Part shown: one piece after another, positions 1-9,436 of the stretch | How the letters are laid out: the number at the start of each line of letters is the position of its first letter | Numbering within the stretch: position 1 is the stretch's first letter | From: a virus | Length of the DNA: 26,386 nt | Direction: 5' to 3' (one strand) | Virus record (IMG/VR): IMGVR_UViG_3300028925_008625 | Coordinates: 1-26,386 of that record | The notes under the pieces: generated by a model | Database searches by the model: none | What the model saw: only the letters and a program-made list of their open reading frames with translations | What the model was told of the DNA's origin: nothing | Position numbers and translations under genes: made by a program

Positions 1-2441
1 TTGGTCTGACTATATGTTTCAATACAACCCCGTGCTGATGTGCTTTTTAAAGTGCTATTGTCGGAGGTGCGCCCTATGATATTGATCGCGGCAGTAGTTT
101 CGGTATACCCGACCCACGTACATCCACCCCCAGTGGAATCGTGCTTTTGCCAGTTGCCATACGTATCAGTCTCCGCGAGGTCCGTCATCCCGTGCGCGAC
201 ATCGCTGGACTTGAGGGTGAGGATCTCGTTGTCTGCGGTGGCCTGATTAAGCGTTGCGCCAATGGATTGGTGGGCGTTTGCAGTCTCATACATAAACAAC
301 TTGGCTTGGTCTATACGAGCGTTTACAGCCCCATTGAACGAGAACTCGTGCAAACCACTAATGCAGTCATACGTCAGTTTGTTTGTGCTGTGACTGTGGC
401 TAATACTGGCTTGATTCGTCGTATCTGCCGTATCGGTGAAGTTCAGTTCACCCACAGTACCGGCGATAACGATCTCACTGGTAGCGTCATCCGATTCGCC
501 AACGACCACACCATGAACGCTGTTTATATACGACGATGGTGCGGTATTGCCAATTGCGAGATCGGTGCCGTCGAACGTCAGTTCAGCTTCGCCTATCAGC
601 GCATTGGCCCCTGTGACCGTTGCCACGGTATTATTGGTCGTACCACTCAGCGATGTACCCGCACCAGCATCTTCCCACGCAGCAGCCGCTCCGGCTCCCG
701 CGCTTGTCAAGACTTGTCCGTCCGTGCCGTAGTTAGCTCCACCCACGCCTAACTCACCCTGCGAGGTCATGCGGAACTTCTCAGTGGCCGCTTCTGAATG
801 TCCGGTGTAGAATATCAGATCAGTGGCATTGACTGTAGCGGTAAAAGTGGCTTGAGCAACAGCCTGAATAGAAGCCGCTATTGCGATTGCATCTGTCCCT
901 GTGTCCTCGTGCGGAGCTTGAAAGTCTATCTTGCCTAAGACATCATTGGCATTGATATCGATAAGCGAAGTAGCCAGTAGCAGCTTACCCGTGCTTGTCA
1001 CGGCATCAGCAGAGGCTCCCATAATCCTCAACTGATCGGCACTTTCGTCCCACTCCATATAGGCACCAGAAGCGTTGCCAAAGAACTTTACATCATGTCC
1101 ATCAGTGTTTGCCCCTACTGTCAAGGTTCCACCACCTACGGTCAAAGCCCCAGTGGTATGGGTGATCGTGACATTGGCATTATCGAAGTTGATAACACCA
1201 GAAGCCCCTAAGTGTAGGTCGTTATATCCAAGAGCCGAAGTTCCTAAGTCCAGCCCAGCATCAGCAATGGGGTATAACGCAGTGGCACTTAGAGTCAACT
1301 CCGCTGTGTTATTTATTTTGAAATCAATTTCGTCCGCTGTACCGAAATCAATCGCAGTTTCTGAATCTTCACCGATTATCAAATCCGTAGCGTAGATAGA
1401 AGTTATCGTTGTCTGAGCAGCCGCGATAGTAACCGTAGCAGCCCCAGAGGTAGCACCTCCCGTTAAACCGTTACCCGCTACAACACTGGTAATATCACCC
1501 GCAGTAGCATCTTCCCACGCCGGAGCGGTCCCTGCACCGGTAGAGGTTAGAACTTGACCATCCGTGCCATAATTCGCCCCGCCTACCCCTAGCTCACCAT
1601 CGCTAGTGAACCTGAATTTCTCTGAGGCCGCACCAGAAGAGCCGGTAGAAAAGATTAGATCAGTGGCATTGACGGTAGCAGTAAAGGTAGCTTGTGCAAT
1701 AGCCTCTATTGAGGCCGCTATTGCGATTGCATCTGTTCCCGTGTCCTCATGAGGAGCTTGAAAGTCTATCTTGCCCAGTACATCATTGGCATTGATATTG
1801 TCAAGCGAAGTAGCCAGCAGCAGTTTACCCGTACTCGTAGTCGCATCCGCAGAGGCCCCCATAATACGAAGCTGATCGGCACTCTCGTCCCACTCCATAT
1901 AAGCACCCGCAGTGGCACCGAAAAACTTAACATCGTGTCCGGTGTCGTTTACACCTACGGTAACTTTTTGTGAAAAGGTAGATACGCCGCTTCCTATGGT
2001 AAGCACTTCGGTGTTAGTACCGGCTTTAGCTACCTTGAACGACAGTTCACCTTCTTCTGCCGTTGTCGCATCAGACACCACCATCGTATTAATTGAAGCA
2101 TAGGTATCTTGGTTATCCGCATCATCCGGCATGATAAAATCAATACCGATACCCGATCCATTGTCGGTTAGATTGCCCCCATCACCAGGGTCCCATTCTA
2201 CCGTCAAAGCGGTATGTATAGCACTTGCGGCATTATCAAGGTCTATAAGACGTAAACCAGACCGGCTTGTAGTAAAGACAAAGTCTACCGTTCCGGCACC
2301 GGCAAGATCGGTACTGGTCGTGCCGTCTAAGATATCGGCTACAGTAAAGCCATTCTCATCGACCTCACTGCCATTGATCTCATCGCCTGTACCGTCTAAG
2401 GTAGAGTGATCGGTGAGGCTTGAACGTATTGCGGTAGACAT
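1..2441 (-). CDS. Tail fibre / receptor-binding structural protein, C-terminus beyond the window
   Basis: The frame is open for 813 codons from ATG at 2441 to the window edge, with no stop. AAGGAG lies 8 bases upstream and overlaps the stop of the terminase ATPase gene, so translation is probably coupled. The protein is rich in Thr, Ala, Gly and Asp and poor in Cys. It carries short beta-repeat phrases typical of phage fibres, such as GTDGQVLTSTGAG and AYMEWDESADQLRIMG. A module of 145 residues (about residues 168-312) recurs at 448-592 with few changes. The N-terminal 160 residues are unique and would attach to the virion. The last part in view (about residues 690-813) is again unique. Fibre identity rests on composition, repeats and position after the internal proteins; no receptor-binding or endosialidase domain is visible. 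It could also be a long appendage protein on another part of the virion. Confidence 0.8.
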   Translation of the reverse strand, partial: MSTAIRSSLTDHSTLDGTGDEINGSEVDENGFTVADILDGTTSTDLAGAGTVDFVFTTSRSGLRLIDLDNAASAIHTALTVEWDPGDGGNLTDNGSGIGIDFIMPDDADNQDTYASINTMVVSDATTAEEGELSFKVAKAGTNTEVLTIGSGVSTFSQKVTVGVNDTGHDVKFFGATAGAYMEWDESADQLRIMGASADATTSTGKLLLATSLDNINANDVLGKIDFQAPHEDTGTDAIAIAASIEAIAQATFTATVNATDLIFSTGSSGAASEKFRFTSDGELGVGGANYGTDGQVLTSTGAGTAPAWEDATAGDITSVVAGNGLTGGATSGAATVTIAAAQTTITSIYATDLIIGEDSETAIDFGTADEIDFKINNTAELTLSATALYPIADAGLDLGTSALGYNDLHLGASGVINFDNANVTITHTTGALTVGGGTLTVGANTDGHDVKFFGNASGAYMEWDESADQLRIMGASADAVTSTGKLLLATSLIDINANDVLGKIDFQAPHEDTGTDAIAIAASIQAVAQATFTATVNATDLIFYTGHSEAATEKFRMTSQGELGVGGANYGTDGQVLTSAGAGAAAAWEDAGAGTSLSGTTNNTVATVTGANALIGEAELTFDGTDLAIGNTAPSSYINSVHGVVVGESDDATSEIVIAGTVGELNFTDTADTTNQASISHSHSTNKLTYDCISGLHEFSFNGAVNARIDQAKLFMYETANAHQSIGATLNQATADNEILTLKSSDVAHGMTDLAETDTYGNWQKHDSTGGGCTWVGYTETTAAINIIGRTSDNSTLKSTSARGCIETYSQT
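666..1100 (-). repeat. Distal copy of the duplicated fibre module
   Basis: This 435-bp segment encodes fibre residues 448-592, from GHDVKFFGN to AAAWEDA. It matches the segment 840 bp away (1506-1940) almost residue for residue. Differences include LIDINAND against LDNINAND and FYTGHSEAA against FSTGSSGAA. The offset is exactly 280 codons. Confidence 0.9.
1506..1940 (-). repeat. Proximal copy of the duplicated fibre module
   Basis: This 435-bp segment encodes fibre residues 168-312, from GHDVKFFGA to TAPAWEDA. It is the partner of 666-1100. The sequence between the two copies (about 135 residues) is not repeated, so the duplicated unit in view is the module and its start-to-start spacing, not a simple tandem array. 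Confidence 0.9.
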
Positions 2442-2453
2442 ACCCTAATCTCC

Positions 2454-3446
2454 TTACCAGTGTTTCATATGATTGACTAAGCCTTTAGACTCAGCCATAT
2501 CCATAAGTTCATCTATTAATTCAGCGGGTAGAAATGCCTCTTGGCCGGTGGTCCATTCATTTTTCCACATTCTACGCCACTCACTCTCTCGACCTTTAAC
2601 GGCTGGATCATTACGCCGCCCCTCTATATACGCTGGAGTCTTCCAGGGCATCCTGTTCTCATGGTCCCAATATACTAAATAACTGCCTGGTTGATAAGCT
2701 GTCCCGTATTGATAGACCGGTAAATCTTCTAACTCAGGAACCGGTGTACCGTGCTTAACATGCGGATCGTGCGGATCAGGCTTGACTACAGTTTCGTAAA
2801 TACTCCACAGCAGTTCACTCTCCCCATACCACCCCGCATACGTTGTGATAAAGCGTAGAGAGGCTGGCATGATAGAGAGGGGAACGAACTCATCCCAAAA
2901 CCTCGACATCGCATCGCCCTTATACGCCCACATCTCATCAAAGCAGGTAAACGCCTGACGACCACCCGCCTCACCCGCATAATCAGCCGGTACAAACTTA
3001 AGCCAGTGCGGTGAAGGATTAATCTGGCCGCCTTCCGCAAATTCTATCATGTTGTTCTTCGTTATTCGATCATGGTATCCTTCATCGACAATTTGCAGAA
3101 AAAGGGACTCATTCTTCTCCTTCATTATCTGCAAGTTTTTAACCACCCGATCAAACATACGTTCACCGGCTTGATCTTTGTCGTTAGCAAGGCTAAACGC
3201 ATTACCACCGTAATGACGACACCACCCGTAGGCTATAGCCCCTCCTATGGCCGTCTTACCCTCTTTCTTAGGCGTTGACCATACCACCGTTTCATAGGGC
3301 AGCTTACCCTCTTCATTGGCTGTAAACGCCTTATTCAAGATCCGGCGTTGATGGGGCTGAAACTCAACCAGCACTTTGGTGTCGTCTAAATAATATTCCC
3401 GTTCCATCAACTCGACAAAAGGACAGTCTGTAGAAGGCTCCGTCAT
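2454..3446 (-). CDS. terL (ATPase part): Terminase large subunit, ATPase domain only
   Basis: The terminase motor hydrolyses ATP to pump DNA through the portal. This 330-residue protein shows the whole N-terminal motor domain. It has an adenine-binding Q motif (FQPHQRRIL, residues 29-37) and Walker A STPKKEGKT (57-65). A typical following helix reads NDKDQAGERMFDRVVKNL, Walker B is AFTCFDE (165-171, catalytic E171), and the coupling motif is ITTYAG (200-205). The C-terminus has the usual linker phrase (WTTGQEAFLPAELIDELMD) and stops some 15 residues later. In full-length proteins of about 450-600 residues this is exactly where the RNase H-like nuclease begins. No nuclease Asp residues follow, because the next gene is the fibre. 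It overlaps the 881-residue gene by ATGA. A matching nuclease C-terminus lies at the far right of the window, so the enzyme seems to be split in two. Confidence 0.88.
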   Translation of the reverse strand: MTEPSTDCPFVELMEREYYLDDTKVLVEFQPHQRRILNKAFTANEEGKLPYETVVWSTPKKEGKTAIGGAIAYGWCRHYGGNAFSLANDKDQAGERMFDRVVKNLQIMKEKNESLFLQIVDEGYHDRITKNNMIEFAEGGQINPSPHWLKFVPADYAGEAGGRQAFTCFDEMWAYKGDAMSRFWDEFVPLSIMPASLRFITTYAGWYGESELLWSIYETVVKPDPHDPHVKHGTPVPELEDLPVYQYGTAYQPGSYLVYWDHENRMPWKTPAYIEGRRNDPAVKGRESEWRRMWKNEWTTGQEAFLPAELIDELMDMAESKGLVNHMKHW

Positions 3447-6088
3447 CTATTCATTATCCTATTAAGGACTGCGGAGGCACCCTGTACCATTGTCTCTTCC
3501 GTAAGTTTTATATTGGGATTACGACTTAACGGTGATTCCTTACGAGATGTAAAAGGCACACGACTTAAATCGGCATCTATAGAAGCAGCTTCGGGACCTG
3601 AACCACCTAAGAATATACTTTTACCATATCCTTTTTGTAGTTCTTCGGCACCTTTCTTTGCTACTATCATAGACAATGCCATTGTCTTAACATTATCAAG
3701 CAAGGATCTGGGAGAAGAAAATCGACCACCACTAAACCGTTCCTGAGAACTACCCCCCATAGCATCAGGTCGTCCTGCGGTCTTCATAAGCTCTGTTGCT
3801 TCACTAAGAAGTCCTACATTATGAACGAACTTTTTGAAGTCCTCTAATTTAATGGGTGCTTCTGTCACGCCACTTATAGGCGCACCATCCGGCGTAACAA
3901 ACCCTTCATCACTAAACATCTCTATTATTAAAGAAGAAGGACTTTCATCCATCCATCCATATTTACGTAACTGCGCCATCAATTTCTTAGCATTGATGCC
4001 TTGGATGGTCCCATTAGACTCTAATTCTATCGCATCAATAAGTAAAGAATGAAGCCATGACTGCCTGACTTGATTAAAAGCATCGGGACCAAGTATATGC
4101 TTTACTTCCCGTACTGCTGAAGTATTATTAAAAATCAACGGCATGATCTTTTCAGGTTCAGCAATGCTCTTATTATCTAAACTACCCAATACAAGGAACT
4201 TGTTCACTAACGGGTGGTGCTGGAATGTAGTATAATTTATATGAGATGCCCTTGCTGCATCTATCGCGGTTTTATAACTACCATCGCCCGATATGATGCT
4301 CATCTCTTCGCCATGACGATCAATTACATCTCTAATAAGATGATATGCCCTACCTACCATCTGACGGTCTGCTGGCGATTCAACGACTGCTTTTTGATCT
4401 AATAAACTGCCAATTTCTTTAGCTCTATTCCACCACCAATTATAATCTTTGTATACCACCTCAGTCGTCGTGCGTTTTGCAATGGGCCTACCTTGAAGAT
4501 CCAGGCGCACATTTTGTTCAGCTAAAGACTCAACCGGCTGCACACCCTGTATATCCTGCCTGACATTAGCTTGTTCTGCTGTCTCCCTAGGTCTCCTTCC
4601 AGGTGAAGGTAATGGTTTTCCGGTAGCGGGATTGATGTTAACATCAGCAAAGAGCTTGCTACCCGAAGGTTCAAGATCCCGAATATGCACATCATCCGTT
4701 GTCGTTTCTACTTTTGTGGCATTTTTTTTCGCCCACTTATAAGTAGCCATTAATTTACGCCTTGCCGGTGAAATTGCCGGTGATGCTCCTGCAAGGACAT
4801 CTAGACCAATGATATCTTCTAAGCCTTCAAAAAGAGAAACTTTCTCCGTCCTGCCTGGATCACCATTGGCATCAGGATACACTATTTCCATTTTCAAATT
4901 AGGCTTAATAGGCGTTTTCCCTATAATAGATAATGAAACTTTATCATAGGCCGCATTTTTAGAATCTTTCAAAAACTCTAACGATTTGGTTATGTCATTA
5001 ACGACTACGGTACCTACCTCAGACGGATGTTGTGCCGTGACATTATCTCCCAATCTAAGAGATATCCTATCGCGCATCTTATCAACTACAGTGGTTAATT
5101 TCTCTCTTGATTTAGTATATATCTTACGTGTTGCTGCACTTGCCATTGTACGCTGTTGTACAAACGATATCATATCAGAAGTAGGACGTAATATAGAAGC
5201 TGGAGCCTCATCCAATAAGTCTTCTTCACGCAGAAACCTCACCAAATCGTCATCAATCTCGCCCTTACCAGGACCTAACCATCGTTCTATCCCTTTCTTA
5301 CCCGCTACATACGATCCACGTAGAAGCAGTGGAAATGCAGTACCTACACCAAAGGCTATAGCACCATGTTTGGCAGCTTCATCTAAATCCTCACCTCTTA
5401 TAATAGACTTAGGCATTTCTACCATAGCAGACTCAGCCCCCCCCATTGCCGCACGACCTAATATACCTTTTAGCCCTTCTTGCCCCATCATACGTCCACC
5501 CATCTTAGTCATACCCAATACAAGACGAGCAGCCTTATACGGCATTATCATCTCACCGATAAGCTCACCAGCACCAAAAGCCATACCAGATTCTGGTTTA
5601 TTGCCTATAGCTTGAGACAACTGTTCTGTGCCGCCTAACGTCATTCCCGAACTGATACCGGACATGAAATTACTTCCGACATCACCTACCTCTTTTACTT
5701 TGTCATCTAGAGCAGACACCCCTCCAAAAAGTTTAGTTAAAGCATTGTTGGGACTTTCACTTCCCCTCCTGGCTTCACCCGTTGAAGGATCAATAGGATT
5801 ATCCACTACACGACTCATAGCACCCAAGCCAGGTATTAAATTTAGGGCGTTACGTGCTGCGCCAGGGGCTTTCATTGCAAAGTCCAACGCTTTATCTGCG
5901 AAAGGCATACCTTCCAGCACCTTCATCAGATGAGGGTTTTTCTTTTCAAAGCTACGTGCCGCTCGTTCTGTGTTGATCGTTAGATTGGGATTTCTATCCT
6001 TGAGATATGCCCCTGCTTCCGCATAAGTCTCAAAGGTCTGAACCTTATAGTCATCACGGACACGATTATATGTGCTAATATCAGCCAT
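3443..6088 (-). CDS. Large internal virion (ejection) protein, putative
   Basis: This 881-residue protein has no recognised enzymatic motif. The N-terminal third (about residues 70-280) is rich in Gly, Ala and Met with hydrophobic or amphipathic stretches, for example GMAFGAGELIGEMIMPYKAA and AIAFGVGTAFPLLLRGSYVA. These could insert in or cross a membrane. The middle and C-terminal parts are charged and mainly helical. A short duplicated phrase near residue 500-535 reads AEQANVRQDIQG then AEQNVRLDLQG. Size, composition and position as the last large gene before the terminase fit the biggest ejection protein of podoviruses (T7 gp16 position). I see no transglycosylase or lysozyme signature. 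The role is inferred from context and is not a family assignment. Confidence 0.55.
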   Translation of the reverse strand: MADISTYNRVRDDYKVQTFETYAEAGAYLKDRNPNLTINTERAARSFEKKNPHLMKVLEGMPFADKALDFAMKAPGAARNALNLIPGLGAMSRVVDNPIDPSTGEARRGSESPNNALTKLFGGVSALDDKVKEVGDVGSNFMSGISSGMTLGGTEQLSQAIGNKPESGMAFGAGELIGEMIMPYKAARLVLGMTKMGGRMMGQEGLKGILGRAAMGGAESAMVEMPKSIIRGEDLDEAAKHGAIAFGVGTAFPLLLRGSYVAGKKGIERWLGPGKGEIDDDLVRFLREEDLLDEAPASILRPTSDMISFVQQRTMASAATRKIYTKSREKLTTVVDKMRDRISLRLGDNVTAQHPSEVGTVVVNDITKSLEFLKDSKNAAYDKVSLSIIGKTPIKPNLKMEIVYPDANGDPGRTEKVSLFEGLEDIIGLDVLAGASPAISPARRKLMATYKWAKKNATKVETTTDDVHIRDLEPSGSKLFADVNINPATGKPLPSPGRRPRETAEQANVRQDIQGVQPVESLAEQNVRLDLQGRPIAKRTTTEVVYKDYNWWWNRAKEIGSLLDQKAVVESPADRQMVGRAYHLIRDVIDRHGEEMSIISGDGSYKTAIDAARASHINYTTFQHHPLVNKFLVLGSLDNKSIAEPEKIMPLIFNNTSAVREVKHILGPDAFNQVRQSWLHSLLIDAIELESNGTIQGINAKKLMAQLRKYGWMDESPSSLIIEMFSDEGFVTPDGAPISGVTEAPIKLEDFKKFVHNVGLLSEATELMKTAGRPDAMGGSSQERFSGGRFSSPRSLLDNVKTMALSMIVAKKGAEELQKGYGKSIFLGGSGPEAASIDADLSRVPFTSRKESPLSRNPNIKLTEETMVQGASAVLNRIMNR

Positions 6089-6113
6089 GTTAATCTATTT
6101 CAACCCCTTCTTC

Positions 6114-7748
6114 CTAATCCTCTGTTACGTCTTCATTTCCGAATGACCATTCATTTGTATCATCCCCACCTTCTTCTTCAACTATGATTTGTTGAGGAGC
6201 AGCCGTTGAAAAAAGAGTAGGTACACGACTCCAATCTTTTGCTATCGCAACTGGATCTTCACGATGTATACGATTTAACTCGGTGCGGTATATTGCTTCC
6301 CGATCTATTTGAGACTTTTTTGCTGCTTCCATGATACGAATTTCTAACGCATTAGGATCTTTAAAATTCGTACCTAACATCCTGTCGTAACTTGCAAACT
6401 CTAACTCACTAACCTGTGCGCCGGAACGAGCGTAAATAATGCCTTTCTTTAAATCTTGAAGAAGAGCATCAAACTCAACCAAGTCATCAGGGGCCGTAGC
6501 TTCACCCGTAAGAATATTCTCTATGGACTGTATTGAGCCTTCGATACGACCCACATACTCTCTTACTTCTGGCTTCTTTAGTAGCTTTAACAGACGGTCA
6601 GAAGCCGTTTGTATGTAGTAAGCACCAGTTAATTTATTATTTTCTGTTGCACTAAACCTTAATGGTAAACGATCAAAATCATTTACCATTGCCAATAATG
6701 CTTCTCTACTTGCTGACGATACTTGACTAGGGCCATATATGGAAAAAGCTGCGTTGATTACAGTTATCGCATCTTCTGGTGTCAACTCCCCTTTCATAAT
6801 TCGTGCAGGTAATAATGTAGTTAGCTCGACCGCATTTTGTATACCCGCAAATTGTAATTTATTTGTGTATCGTAGCTTTTGTCGTCCTGTTACAAGCTCG
6901 TCATGTAGTTCTTGTCTTTCTTTATAAAGGTCTGCCCCTCTTTTTTCGAAGGTTTCTCTAGCTTTTACTACATCTGGAATAATGGTAGTCGTTGTTTTAC
7001 CCGTAAGAGGATCAACTGATACCATTGCTCCAGTAGTTGTATTAACAAAAATACGTTTACTACTCGGACTGTTTTGTTTGAAAATAGCTAACAGTTCGTC
7101 GCTAACTGGTTCTATGCGTTCTTGACCACCAGGTTCGGTCGGTGGATAAACTACATACGGTGCTTTACCAAACATTTTAATCTCACCAGAACCAGTGCGA
7201 TTAATTGCGTCCCGTAACTCCATTTCCTGTTGTTCCAGAGTTATTTCACCAGACCGGCTTTGTAGCTCTTGATTCTGTTGGTAAATTTTAGCTTTTTCAG
7301 TCAAACCACGAGTCAACGGATGGCGATTATCCACTGTCGGTTCCGTTGCGCCTCTTCCTTGTATTAACTGTGCCATTTCTGGGTCTTCTGAGGCACGAGC
7401 CATAAGAAGATTAGTCGGACTTTTAGGATCGCCTCTCATGGGAAATGAAGGAAGTCCTGGCACTGTGATAGGTCCAGGGTGAGGAGGTAGCATACCTATC
7501 TCCCCCATCTGCCCCATGACAGTCTCTATAGCTGGAGCATTATTCGCGCCTATTGCCAACTCAAGTTGCTGTGTAAGTCTTTGTTCGGCATATTTGTTTG
7601 CTTCTAATTCTCGTTGCGCTTCATAGCGTTTCTGCTCTTTGTCAATTATATCCTGCTTATCTTCACGTTCACGATTGAGTAAGCGTTGACGGACATAACT
7701 GTCCATGCCAGTGTCAAGACCACGTGCTAAACTACGCAATATCGGCAT
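6114..7748 (-). CDS. Helical virion protein, probably internal, unrecognised family
   Basis: This 544-residue protein has a good ribosome site: AAGGAG lies 8 bases before ATG. Residues about 20-75 are strongly charged with Gln, Glu, Arg and Lys (NREREDKQDIIDKEQKRYEA) and look like a coiled coil. A Pro/Gly-rich linker follows (PPHPGPITVPGLPSFP). The C-terminal half (about 300-500) is alpha-helical, with a conserved-looking phrase IYARSGAQVSELEFASYDRM. The extreme C-terminus is acidic (VEEEGGDDTNEW). It lies in the run of four large genes between the nozzle and the terminase ATPase where podoviruses encode internal proteins. Function is inferred only from this position. Confidence 0.5.
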   Translation of the reverse strand: MPILRSLARGLDTGMDSYVRQRLLNREREDKQDIIDKEQKRYEAQRELEANKYAEQRLTQQLELAIGANNAPAIETVMGQMGEIGMLPPHPGPITVPGLPSFPMRGDPKSPTNLLMARASEDPEMAQLIQGRGATEPTVDNRHPLTRGLTEKAKIYQQNQELQSRSGEITLEQQEMELRDAINRTGSGEIKMFGKAPYVVYPPTEPGGQERIEPVSDELLAIFKQNSPSSKRIFVNTTTGAMVSVDPLTGKTTTTIIPDVVKARETFEKRGADLYKERQELHDELVTGRQKLRYTNKLQFAGIQNAVELTTLLPARIMKGELTPEDAITVINAAFSIYGPSQVSSASREALLAMVNDFDRLPLRFSATENNKLTGAYYIQTASDRLLKLLKKPEVREYVGRIEGSIQSIENILTGEATAPDDLVEFDALLQDLKKGIIYARSGAQVSELEFASYDRMLGTNFKDPNALEIRIMEAAKKSQIDREAIYRTELNRIHREDPVAIAKDWSRVPTLFSTAAPQQIIVEEEGGDDTNEWSFGNEDVTED

Positions 7749-7760
7749 TATATTTTCTCC

Positions 7761-9431
7761 TTAAGCTGCACTACCGGCAGCACTCCCTAAGAACTTCATA
7801 AGAGCCGACATTCCAGCCTCCCAACCATCGGCTCCAGAAGAGCCTTGCCCAGATCCAGCCACCTGTCCACCAGGCATACGACCTAAGAGATTAGAAAATG
7901 CGTCTACTGACCCAATACGTTGGTCAAAATCAATCTGGCGGTTTTGATTGAATAAGTCAGCAAGGCGTGAGAACTCATTAAAGTCACCTTGACGACCTTG
8001 TTGTGTTCTATCAAACTGAGATCCGGTCAACTGATCTTGTAGTTGCGAGGTAGCCGCCTGACGACCAAATGCTCCTTGATTCAAGGCTTCATTTAATTGA
8101 GCCGTTCCAGCGTCTCTACCGTATTGCCCTTGTGTCAAATCTTCCGTCAACTGCGCTCTTCCAGCGTCTCTACCGAATTGTCCTTGCGTCAATGCTTCAC
8201 CTAATTGTGTCTCTGTAGCTTCTCTACCAAACTTTCCTTGCGTCAGTGCTTCTTCTAACTGCGCCCCTTGAGCCTCTCTACCGTATTGACCCTGCGTTAA
8301 TGCTTCCTGTAGACCTAATCCACCCGTCATCTCATTGAACCCTTGCTGCCGTGTCCCAAGATCCCTACCATACTGACCCTGTTCTAACCCCTCAAGCATC
8401 TGCGTCGATTGCATCAACTCATTAATCTCTTGATTGCGCTGCGTCAGGCCGGACTGCTGTAGCGCGTTCATCATCTGTGCTTGCATCGGCATCATTTGCA
8501 GATTGGCATTGGTTGCCATGTTCATCATCTGATTCTGCTGTTGAGCTTGTAGGTCAGATCGTGCTGTATCATTAATCGTTGAGTTACCAAGTCCTCTATT
8601 GGTCATTTGCTCTTGTTGGTAGTTCCGTTCTGTTCCCTGTTGCCGTGCCAACTCATCCAGTAGCGGTTGTATCTGAGGCAAGACAGAAGGCGTACCAGCC
8701 GGTGTCATCGCGCCTGTCATTGCGTTCGCTAATGTATTTTGTATACCGGATATATCGTATGCACCCGTAGTTGGAGCATTTTGTAGACCCGATAATGCGG
8801 CATTAGATGTTCCTCCCCCAAGTGCATTTAAGGCCGGTACACCTGCCTGAGCATTAGTATATGGATTTAAGTTCGTTGCAGAAGTAGCAGACGTTGTCGT
8901 AGGGGAAAACACACCTTGGTTTGTAGCGGTGGGATTAAAAGCACCTTGAGTTGTAAGTGCTGGCGTAGCGGTTTGAGTTGTCGCTGTAGGACTAAACGGA
9001 GTAGCCCCTGTAGCAGTCGTTCCAGGTGTGAAGGCTGTTGCTTTCGTGGCACTGGCTTGAGGGTCAAAACTGGACTCAAATCCTGCTCCTGTGTACTTAG
9101 TGCCACCCGGTTGTTCGGGATTATTCCCCATAAAGGTTTCCCATGCGTTTCCTACCATATTACCCCATTTTGTTGCGTCTGATTCATAATCAGGATCGTT
9201 GTCTTCAAGCCACTTTTGATTCGTTCCACTTTGATTAGACACATTGCCTGTCCAATCGCTAGGTATCATATCCGAATTAACCGAAATCTCACCCCCACTA
9301 AAAGCAGTAGTGAGGTCATCATCGGTTAATTCATACCCGAACTTATCGGTAAACTTACTACCAATAGCAGACCTATCATCTGCTAATGTTCCACTCCAAT
9401 AGTCGTAGCGTATAGGATCAGTCAACGCCAT
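7761..9431 (-). CDS. Gln-rich internal virion protein with 18-residue repeats, putative
   Basis: This 556-residue protein has four visible parts. Residues 1-120 are a possibly folded head with Trp and Asp. Residues 120-195 are a Thr/Ala/Pro-rich linker with repeated phrases such as GAFNPTATNQGVFSPT. Residues 255-345 are a Gln/Met-rich helix (QMMNMATNANLQMMPMQAQM). Residues 347-483 carry repeats of 18 residues. The C-terminus is Gly/Ala/Ser-rich and weakly hydrophobic. No catalytic motif is seen. Its place after the repeat protein and before two large helical proteins suggests an ejected or internal core protein. The ribosome site is weak, and the upstream gene ends only 5 bases before its start, so coupling is likely. 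Confidence 0.5.
   Translation of the reverse strand: MALTDPIRYDYWSGTLADDRSAIGSKFTDKFGYELTDDDLTTAFSGGEISVNSDMIPSDWTGNVSNQSGTNQKWLEDNDPDYESDATKWGNMVGNAWETFMGNNPEQPGGTKYTGAGFESSFDPQASATKATAFTPGTTATGATPFSPTATTQTATPALTTQGAFNPTATNQGVFSPTTTSATSATNLNPYTNAQAGVPALNALGGGTSNAALSGLQNAPTTGAYDISGIQNTLANAMTGAMTPAGTPSVLPQIQPLLDELARQQGTERNYQQEQMTNRGLGNSTINDTARSDLQAQQQNQMMNMATNANLQMMPMQAQMMNALQQSGLTQRNQEINELMQSTQMLEGLEQGQYGRDLGTRQQGFNEMTGGLGLQEALTQGQYGREAQGAQLEEALTQGKFGREATETQLGEALTQGQFGRDAGRAQLTEDLTQGQYGRDAGTAQLNEALNQGAFGRQAATSQLQDQLTGSQFDRTQQGRQGDFNEFSRLADLFNQNRQIDFDQRIGSVDAFSNLLGRMPGGQVAGSGQGSSGADGWEAGMSALMKFLGSAAGSAA
7983..8306 (-). repeat. Six tandem 54-bp (18-residue) repeats
   Basis: Residues 376-483 of the 556-residue protein form six consecutive 18-residue units with consensus EALTQGQYGRDAGTAQLN. 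The last unit is degenerate (DQLTGSQFDRTQQGRQGD). A seventh, detached unit (EGLEQGQYGRDLGTRQQG) precedes at residues 347-364. The pattern of hydrophobic residues at L3, Y8 and L17 suggests a repeated helix or turn element. Confidence 0.9.
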
Positions 9432-9436
9432 AGTAA

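Noticed and set aside
141-752. Plus-strand frame of 203 codons at the left end
   Set aside because: It is antisense to the fibre gene, which is open throughout on the minus strand with a good start, and its product has no plausible composition or motif.
666-1940. Diversity-generating retroelement template/variable repeat pair
   Set aside because: The fibre duplication differs at scattered positions, not mainly at adenines, and no reverse transcriptase gene is in the window.
2439-3446. Programmed frameshift joining the terminase ATPase to a downstream nuclease
   Set aside because: The downstream frame is the fibre protein with its own ribosome site; I see no nuclease motifs in any frame after 2454.
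4986-5615. Plus-strand frame of 209 codons
   Set aside because: Antisense to the 881-residue internal protein gene; no ribosome site and a Ser/Pro/Ile-rich composition typical of antisense reading.
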